Shown here one piece after another: positions 59,901-64,000 of a stretch of DNA of 64,000 bases. Below the pieces are notes generated by a model. It had not been told where the DNA came from. It ran no database searches and worked only from the letters and a program-made list of their open reading frames with translations. Source of the stretch: CALRGE01 sp964360635. GTDB taxonomy: Bacteria; Patescibacteriota; Gracilibacteria; UBA1369; 2-02-FULL-48-14. The stretch lies in NCBI GenBank assembly GCA_964360635.1, contig CAYHXO010000009.1:1-64000 (forward strand), read 5' to 3'. The translations under genes and the position numbers were made by a program. Position 1 is the first letter of the stretch; each line of letters opens with the position of its first letter.

Positions 59901-62900
59901 GTCGATGATGATTGGAGATGATCTTTATAATGATTATACAAATGATGACTATCCTGACATTGGTCTTTCACCGGAAGGAAATACTACAGGAACGATGATT
60001 ATTTATTACTCGGATGGCAAAGATTCTTCAGGTGATTTTGATAGAATTAATTATGTTGAAAAAGAATACTCAGGTGAAGATGCTGAAGAAGAAACTCCAA
60101 CTGCTGTTGAAGATGATGCTATAGATTTAACAGATGCAGATGGAGATAATGTGCCTGATGCTTTTGGTGAAATGGATGCGGATAAAGGTATTAAAAAAAC
60201 TGCTGGAAATAAAGAATTGATGGAAACAATAATGCATGCAAAAGATTTTGATGGGGACGGTTGGTACGCAAAAGATGAAATAACCGCAGATGATACTGAT
60301 CTTGATGATGACGGGTTAAATGATTCAATTGATCAGTGGGTAATTACAGGAGCTGCCGCAGGCGCATCTATGCTACTTGACCCAGAAAAAACTCTTGATG
60401 AATTAGGTGATTCGATTAATGAACTTGATACGTATGTGCAAGCAGGTGCGGCAATTATTGAAGATGTAGTTTCAACATTTTTCTGTAATGGTGGTTGTAT
60501 TGCAATGCCATCAAATATTGCATTCCTTGCGCCTGGAACTTTTCATATGCCACTGACCGGAACATCAATAAGTCCGGATGATCCTGGAATTCCGATATTT
60601 GGGATTTATCCTGTTCCAACACCTCCGGTTGTTTGTTTCTTCATGGCTTGTAATAAAACCTCAATTTTCAGATTCTTTATTGCTCCAACAACAACTCTAG
60701 GAATTGGTGTTGCTCTATGCGTTTCTCCACAAGGAATTCAGGGAGTATGTTTTGCTTTCACAGTTCCATTGTTACAAATGCTGGGAGTTTGTGATGCGAT
60801 TAATGGTGCGATTTCAAGTGCTATGTCTAGTGCGACTTCGTTTACTGCGAGCGTTGATACAAAAATTTTTAGTGCCAGCGTTTCTGCAAGTGCAGGTGGT
60901 GATGGTGGAATTAGCTCAGGTGTATTTACTGATTATTCACCCCCAATTATCACAAATGTGAATATTCAAATTCCGGGCTTCCCCGCAATCTTCACGGACT
61001 GGTGGAAAAAACAAAAATATGAATTTTTCCAAATGCTTGATTTGCCGGATATTACATTTATATATCCTGATCCCGATAGTTTAAAGAACGCATTCAAGCC
61101 TGACCCTTCACAACCTGATCTAGGGCTCAAAACAAATATTCTTGGGCTACAAAAATGGCTTAGTATTGCGAATTCTTTGCCAGTTGTAAATATTGAACCA
61201 AAAGTTGTAAATATTAATTATCCTTTTATAACTCCGGAAGAAATTGAATTGGCTAAAAAAGATTGGGAAAAATGGCTAGTTGATGCGAAGGCAGAATGGG
61301 AAAGATTTAAGGCTGAATTTGAGCCTCAAATTGACGCTAAGCTTTTTGGAAATATTGAAGAAGCATGGAATGAGAATATTGCGATAATGGAAAATAATCT
61401 TTCGATTCTAGAGGATTATGGACATGTGCCGGAAGATCTTTTGAAAATTAGAAATCTGCATGCTTATTACGCTAAAGTAATTATTTGTTATCTAGATGCT
61501 GTGCTTGGCTTTACTGCGGGTTATTTGGGAACAAATGCAGAAAGAATTGAGGCTTGGATGGAATGGGTTGCTCAATTAAAGAATATAATAAAAGGTTGGG
61601 GCGCAATCATAAAGCTTTCAGGAGATTTTATGAATGCGTGTGATAAATGTACAAATCAGCGTTATAGCGCTTTCCAAATTATTGCGAGTCTTTTCGCATT
61701 CCTTCCAGATATTCCAGTAATTGAAATGCCGAAATGGCCGGATATTGTAATTGATGTTTCAAATATTGAAGCTGGAGTAAATCTTATTTGGCCGGATTTA
61801 AAATTTGTTCCACAAACAATTATTATTCCAAAAATTCCACGTGTAAGTTTGCCGACCGGCAGTATAAATCTAGACTTTTTCCTTGGCTATAATATTGACT
61901 TACAATTGCCTACCCTACCGGAATTGAATTTGGATTTCGAGGTGCCGGAAATGCCAACTCTTTCTCTTCCAAATCTTCCTGATTTACCACCACCACCAGC
62001 CATTCCAAAAATTGATGCGACTTTGAAAGCCAGCTTAGATATTGTTTCAACTGTATTGAAAATTATCTGTTTAATCAGATCAAATTTCTTTCCTGTACAA
62101 GAATCTGCATTAAAGACAAAGATTGAAGAAATGACTGAAAGATCAAGCAGTATTGTGCTTCCGGTTGATCTTAAAATAACTGTTTCATTCCCCAAAATTA
62201 GCCTCGATTTTGTTAAAGAAATTGATATTACAACGTATCTAAAAATTGAGCCGGATATTACTGCAGTTTATGATGTTGTAAATATGTTGGGAGAAAAATC
62301 TAATGATTTCCTAGATAAAATCCTTACAGAGTTTAATTCTGCCACAGCAGGTTTGGCAGGAGGTGTTCAAAGTTGGATGGACCAATTGGGCGATATGAAT
62401 TTAGATGTTGATGTAAGTGCAGGAGCGGAGGCGGAAATTGATGAAGATGGAGTATCTGCTGAGGCGGAAGCTGATGCTGGTGTGAAACTTGAAACTTATA
62501 ACCCTGCGCTTGATATTGCGTATCAATATAAAGATGCACCTCTTGTTGCAGGTAATCTTGCAGTATTAAAAAGCACATTCGGCGATCTTACCAAACAAAT
62601 TAAAGATTGGAATGATGCAACTCCAGATAATTTTGAATTGAAAGCTGAAAGTATAATTCTGGCAGAGGATGATCCACTTCTTCACAGATATAATGATGTA
62701 ATTAAAAATCAAAACCTTGATTCAACATTCTTGGCTCAAATTAAAGATAGTCCTTTGGCTAATGTTGTCACTATGCGAAATAAGATGATCGCATCAGTTC
62801 AGCAATTAGAGAAAGGGACTCAGACATTGGAGAATATGGATGGAAATAATTTCATGAAGTATTTGGCGATGGAAAGTGAGAATGAAAGATATGGATTTGT

Positions 62901-64000
62901 TTCTGATAAAACCGGGCCAATTTCCAGCGGTAACGTTAAGAGATTTAAAGATGAAGCAGTAGAGTCAAAAAATATGACGGTGGAACTTGCCTCAGAGGAT
63001 GAAACAGAACTCACTATTCAAGCTCCGGAGGCAGTTAACGATGGTATTTATATTTACAATGAAGAGCTTGGCATTAGTCAAAAATTAATTAAATACACTA
63101 AAGAATCTGATTCTTCCATTAGCTTGCTAATGTTTGATATAGATAATGACAGTGATGAAGACATCATTTATTCAATGGGTGGAAATGTTTATATTAAAGA
63201 AAATTACACTGAAGAGGCTAGTCTAAAATATGTTAGTGATGATCCTGCTGTATATTCTGTTGAAGATTTGGAGCCGATAGCAGGAAATGTGAATAATTTT
63301 GAAACAGGTGAAAATTCATACCAGAAAGCTAGTTTTGCATTCGACGCGAATGAAGATGCGCTTGGTTATCAAATTTTGCTTTATGATTCACTTGATGCTG
63401 AAGAAAGTGCTCCTGATGAGAATGTTAAGAGAATGTTGCTTTTGAAAGACAGTGAAAATGATAGCGCGGTATTCGTTGATAAGGATGGCCTCGAAATAAA
63501 TGGTGGTGGATCTCTGATTGCTGATACTGATTCTGCATTATTCGAATCAGGTGACTTAAATGAAGAAATTCCGGCCGGAGCGGGAACTACTCTACCAACT
63601 TTCATACAAAGTAGAATTTATGTTAAGAGCGAAAGTGGCTCTGCTTCGCTTCACGGCGGATATTTGAGAACTGAAATTGATTCTGACGGTGAAATTATTT
63701 CTGATGATAGCGTGAGATTCCAAACACTTGAAGATACTAATATAAAATTGATTGAAGAGATCGGTACAACAAGCATAAATGTGCCTGCTCTATATACAAT
63801 TGATTTACCAAGAGGAGAAGGTAGAACAATTCGTGTTGAAAGTGGAAAGGTACTTTGGATTGATTTAAATGAAACTGCGGATGAACAAGATTTAATGGAA
63901 AATATGGAAATCTATGCAGAGGAAAGTGTAGTTTTGTCAGGTAATGGAAAAACAACAATTACTAGCACTGAGGGAGTTGATTTTGAACTTGATGAAGAAG
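50953..64000 (+). CDS. Giant secreted multidomain surface protein (truncated by window end)
   Basis: One open frame of at least 4349 codons, still open at 64000. The N-terminus (HIRLISSVIVSSMLMGVAPV) looks like a signal peptide. Thrombospondin-type Ca-binding stretches recur: aa 310-370 (DNDGDLDVDEE, KDDDGDGLTDED), about 500-540, 1546-1590 (DTDGDSLDDLEE) and 1805-1850. SLH-like repeats lie mid-protein at about 1592-1795 (VIRGYTDGSFKPDNALTREE). Ig/invasin-like beta repeats follow, then FG-GAP/VCBS-type repeats at about 2655-2795 (DLNGDGYTDIVIMDE; GDFNGDELDDLLIV), a DUF11-like domain at about 2883-3010 (VGDTLTYTITLLNN), and a Pro-rich PxLPxLP region at about 3583-3690. Probable adhesin or S-layer stalk. 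Confidence 0.85.
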   Translation, partial: MQKCTPWHIRLISSVIVSSMLMGVAPVSKIIEVADAFTFQSDGGDLTEVHPGGGLTEIREVSSVETRYGLVAILVNSEVWEDTTSYQGLVSGYSASNTRIFERIQRYAADVQAAIPWTKTLIITVDEDESTVGIQKLLERLYFEGDPNDTDLTRLSGLVIVGDVPLPVVNKSGHRFISMMPYTDFEDPSYLVNETTQDFERNKVADNLQADIWHGVIVPPKSGDEGMEMLAEYFDKNNSFHAGDSDFSNFTKKTYIGDFVTEENTVNNVSFASYNRFLDHWEEIAYYRYTSAMLTEMYADMLASVESGDKVDNDGDLDVDEEAKNGKDDDGDGLTDEDIGDGFWQIDNDGDGEIDEDSGQDNNNDADANPLYDDKFEDVPFYKDGTNDEDPPGDANGDGCPGACGKDDNGNSIDHDEDGFPTGMEMVNGWHWSKGKIPWATPKGIANGAPFEKDYDSDSQATTYFTSLFVDEDYRDLLALGLVTRADSSCYEGSTWHGEWDDDEDGLCDEDGSTETNPDTGYAYNDNDRDGIVDEDPAGMKPEGIFESLPDIQSKKVFEGLVSRYVEIFQQPLGVWNRIVDGTGRWGTRNEDAGGKVTNDYDSSVSLISKKDESVLQYLRAVNDNFESEIKVMVDDLQEDIPLFGYQMLYGTITFEAEDEDSDPVTEDICDPLANNDCHIFVNQSTSDIATENVFTSLLAPNAEQTYMYGTPYTEIDSVKDCSDLGGTYEDGGQFVKYSSLYSVSTADITEQAEMEGYKGCLISNLAHAMDDPEQEICFPAIATEDTSLRNGAKAFTDDPTTSEDEIQSTWSTSEEGYPACFELREIQTYQIYNKKYGGVWPDVSYLSQLAQLNKDDPKTEEEYEALVDQYYEEAEHPTLRQAFKEVMLYDKDGIKYSVQAMLKDAGFDTSSDDAMDLALSFNDSFNIDNPVDGVQEINIDVQRRYLYDGAYDITTGGFTLDKNDAKMMSSVFEYIEPRNGTLNIQIADGATPNLPVDANRRISFMDKSETPQVLKYINLYRAETVEDVQEQIETLAASMEEVSGGNAYADDIRDFKLNEEQITDALAWYHMNIDQKHKYLFTHYLGAEPAITSKPGDGFEVSNIIANGTPTQMDFSFNGAKPTEEDDLEYIYKTQALIDEALAADASTEAESYDAISEVSNTTPIPLVEWMDEILKWLEDIQDSVSSVGTFSGGDYCASATTDLAAVSAANNTDSDGSGKPDVADNTKTIKLTSEENNVLQSNGDSTYKVSVSARKSDGSSNAEDSYTQVKLEIVSGDESVEVSGNDTMQLTAGVATFTLNSKDAGDFKVKATVTSSDDLSDSNSLSGSVTDKYVKVTTYTLSNLVSTGSGESSIGQNIDVLDYDDNIVATLDTTTGDLTLDGAEAKLLEADADSSTSIAIRSSTGNVFATFYLIPATQKVSVGDGLDGVYVSAVGGIATSTSDGVSLEHNGVEMGLVNGMGQIAISDDYYLDFGNPGEINIFDPIKISDADGNTIFEVTIKVLDQTVNLVDAGITTSYSWPSPKKGRIVPAKNMAYAESVIPDTDGDSLDDLEEYAIGTDLDIADTDGDGYGDGIEVFSGNDPLAEGKKLFSDVGPTDESYADIVKLYLRGVIRGYTDGSFKPDNALTREEFLQVDLGGICVACQKFSDEYKESLLENYNTDPFPDTDINPELLYCVAEGKTREIVSGYAGGSSVGYFVPKQFISRAEATKVLVETADLAVASSEGIWYGAYVKSAQENHIFPSGRFTELDGDSPQDFSDWFDADQAANGKFKTWIEGYISREEFAMMASNLIAVKDCRAVDFDSEGLSDTEEDYIYNTDKYASDTDGGGVSDFDEVVRGTDPNDKSDDYATSSGDEGESSTASSVEDFASQFGDYSHDAGVYGEGDTIVYETVTTSVDTSSTEVKVYTDLLAADGESIIYVKAEIRDQSGNVYTDDNSSIIKFTLSTSDYSEIDSDSVKVSGGIAETVMTAKTVAGELTVEAKISDGSIPSQNSDVKVYAGVPVKTVVSADSTVLPSGGESLDDVRVTLYDAFGNVANYGFHTVTIESEGGIEVMDLYDEDEETEGYQITSSEGFVDFRIKSSLVEDISVIKASLLDGGDGGSQLKISSLTGMKIQLKTSQPYMVAGSATSQVIAVRVVDSMNKVVTGFQGEINLVPSDDKFGTFDAETLDLVLGAGTVNITVGTLAGIASLIGTSPGFSAGSTNMTVKPADPFSIQLVKEDGGTNLKAAGKETFYADVYDEYGNLVSNDSTTAISLRKTDSTSEYGQLSSTSVTAKNGRAKFQVTASDVSGVINLVASSAGLVAGTFGGNVNYSMSSDDFEAIEPQGLYTNLLGANYGDVTQSNYIGGYMTFNGRSQVVNTMIAAPKPKLELASVDANGKINIVDGESISQTVMGAGDTLPVKMTWRSFPDDVLQAQIFYVAPSTTNSIATTLVSTDESFELVQKDSDIYLREDDAGVVKVREDGQIELMDSNYNLSVNSSAEQLSFIVYKTTEAVMQVDFTGEWTADVTMLASSYDIEEYAGLSPGIYLIPTTSNTGNFVTMPSGNSSADPIGLVLTDPTQELAEQMRPSLGYDSLDKAEDIGIVGYEGDNKNILLFAAGNTAGESNMYYTSEAGILLGDPSIRLEKNNTQNEAGFTEDIGKMVYANSKDITSLLKLDYNGDELDDVLIVYEDGQIDVLQNSKSANRLNNRGTVLYVENKIESVDKGDFNGDELDDLLIVTKTSCLADEMCLYIYENIGGGFVAHNLTLSEITSKPEQVKASDLNGDGYTDIVIMDENLNLYIIWNNEGLLEEVEKINNFGLNVTEGDNLYSDLAVSYTGIDTEAIILEVPSDEVTGQEYIDAIAGSSDYTLEGSDISGSKNVNFDIADQETVSDAIAATKTLADDNGGEVEVGDTLTYTITLLNNSSGIGLKDVYIADSVSTRFEFSESLECSECSEAEYIETGDSARPWAYGPISLSGGENVVISYKVTVNDLPGMSMMIGDDLYNDYTNDDYPDIGLSPEGNTTGTMIIYYSDGKDSSGDFDRINYVEKEYSGEDAEEETPTAVEDDAIDLTDADGDNVPDAFGEMDADKGIKKTAGNKELMETIMHAKDFDGDGWYAKDEITADDTDLDDDGLNDSIDQWVITGAAAGASMLLDPEKTLDELGDSINELDTYVQAGAAIIEDVVSTFFCNGGCIAMPSNIAFLAPGTFHMPLTGTSISPDDPGIPIFGIYPVPTPPVVCFFMACNKTSIFRFFIAPTTTLGIGVALCVSPQGIQGVCFAFTVPLLQMLGVCDAINGAISSAMSSATSFTASVDTKIFSASVSASAGGDGGISSGVFTDYSPPIITNVNIQIPGFPAIFTDWWKKQKYEFFQMLDLPDITFIYPDPDSLKNAFKPDPSQPDLGLKTNILGLQKWLSIANSLPVVNIEPKVVNINYPFITPEEIELAKKDWEKWLVDAKAEWERFKAEFEPQIDAKLFGNIEEAWNENIAIMENNLSILEDYGHVPEDLLKIRNLHAYYAKVIICYLDAVLGFTAGYLGTNAERIEAWMEWVAQLKNIIKGWGAIIKLSGDFMNACDKCTNQRYSAFQIIASLFAFLPDIPVIEMPKWPDIVIDVSNIEAGVNLIWPDLKFVPQTIIIPKIPRVSLPTGSINLDFFLGYNIDLQLPTLPELNLDFEVPEMPTLSLPNLPDLPPPPAIPKIDATLKASLDIVSTVLKIICLIRSNFFPVQESALKTKIEEMTERSSSIVLPVDLKITVSFPKISLDFVKEIDITTYLKIEPDITAVYDVVNMLGEKSNDFLDKILTEFNSATAGLAGGVQSWMDQLGDMNLDVDVSAGAEAEIDEDGVSAEAEADAGVKLETYNPALDIAYQYKDAPLVAGNLAVLKSTFGDLTKQIKDWNDATPDNFELKAESIILAEDDPLLHRYNDVIKNQNLDSTFLAQIKDSPLANVVTMRNKMIASVQQLEKGTQTLENMDGNNFMKYLAMESENERYGFVSDKTGPISSGNVKRFKDEAVESKNMTVELASEDETELTIQAPEAVNDGIYIYNEELGISQKLIKYTKESDSSISLLMFDIDNDSDEDIIYSMGGNVYIKENYTEEASLKYVSDDPAVYSVEDLEPIAGNVNNFETGENSYQKASFAFDANEDALGYQILLYDSLDAEESAPDENVKRMLLLKDSENDSAVFVDKDGLEINGGGSLIADTDSALFESGDLNEEIPAGAGTTLPTFIQSRIYVKSESGSASLHGGYLRTEIDSDGEIISDDSVRFQTLEDTNIKLIEEIGTTSINVPALYTIDLPRGEGRTIRVESGKVLWIDLNETADEQDLMENMEIYAEESVVLSGNGKTTITSTEGVDFELDEE

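Noticed and set aside
1..64000. UGA recoded as Gly (Gracilibacteria/Absconditabacteria)
   Set aside because: TGA ends many genes at their homologous ends (tsaD, rplJ, yebC) and is not seen inside conserved motifs.
1..64000. CRISPR arrays, tRNAs, rRNAs, insertion sequences
   Set aside because: No regularly spaced repeats, no cloverleaf with CCA-type ends, no transposase motifs and no rRNA signature stretches were found by reading.

Overview
The window looks like a chromosome segment of a Patescibacteria/CPR bacterium. Peregrinibacteria is my best guess (inference). The reasons are AT-rich DNA, several SLH-domain surface proteins, Cys-rich zinc-ribbon proteins of the kind seen in CPR genomes, very tight gene packing, and many genes without a clear Shine-Dalgarno. 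TGA ends many clear genes (tsaD, rplJ, yebC), so the standard bacterial code applies and the UGA-recoding lineages are excluded. I see no rRNA, tRNA, CRISPR array, insertion sequence or prophage.

Layout. 1-5.7 kb is an accessory stretch: a small gene behind a near-consensus promoter, two paralogous Cys-rich proteins flanking an unrelated lipoprotein, a small SLH remnant, and a headless and tailless sortase fragment. 5.7-11.4 kb is a complete aspartate-to-threonine operon (aspartokinase/homoserine dehydrogenase, asd, thrB, thrC) with overlapping genes. 11.4-16.7 kb, mostly minus strand, has a DUF1003 membrane protein, an anchored guanidino-modifying-enzyme relative, a beta-CASP nuclease, a CapA protein and RlmH, with two very small genes between them. 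16.7-27.6 kb has an RlmD/TrmA-type rRNA methyltransferase, SLH proteins, cca, tsaD, a PIN toxin module, hisS and malic enzyme. 27.6-36.5 kb has a LysM/DUF5715-like protein, a tandem CNB-like protein, yebC, a DHH phosphoesterase, and a minus-strand unit vapBC-miaA-mazG-recJ. 36.6-44.9 kb has a large SLH protein, a lipoprotein, an AstE/AspA-type hydrolase, a large unknown protein, two tiny genes, rplJ-rplL and a third PIN module. 44.9-49.8 kb is a type IV pilus operon (PilN-like, PilO-like, PilB, PilC, pilin). From 50.95 kb to the window end runs one uninterrupted reading frame of at least 4349 codons for a giant secreted surface protein.

The most unusual material is a set of three short leader-peptide genes (39655, 42303, 42602). 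Each is followed by an intrinsic terminator whose 5' arm can instead pair with the end of the leader ORF. This is the architecture of ribosome-mediated attenuation. Two of the leaders are rich in Phe/Tyr codons. They stand in tandem before two 55-56 residue proteins of unknown function, directly upstream of the L10 leader and rplJ-rplL. The third precedes the AstE/AspA-type hydrolase.

Other points: several promoters place the predicted transcript start at or next to the ATG (tsaD, the giant gene, leader peptides), suggesting leaderless mRNAs. rlmH has no ATG/GTG/TTG at its homologous start and appears to begin at CTG, head to head with a second 23S rRNA methyltransferase gene. All statements rest on reading the sequence; no database search was run.
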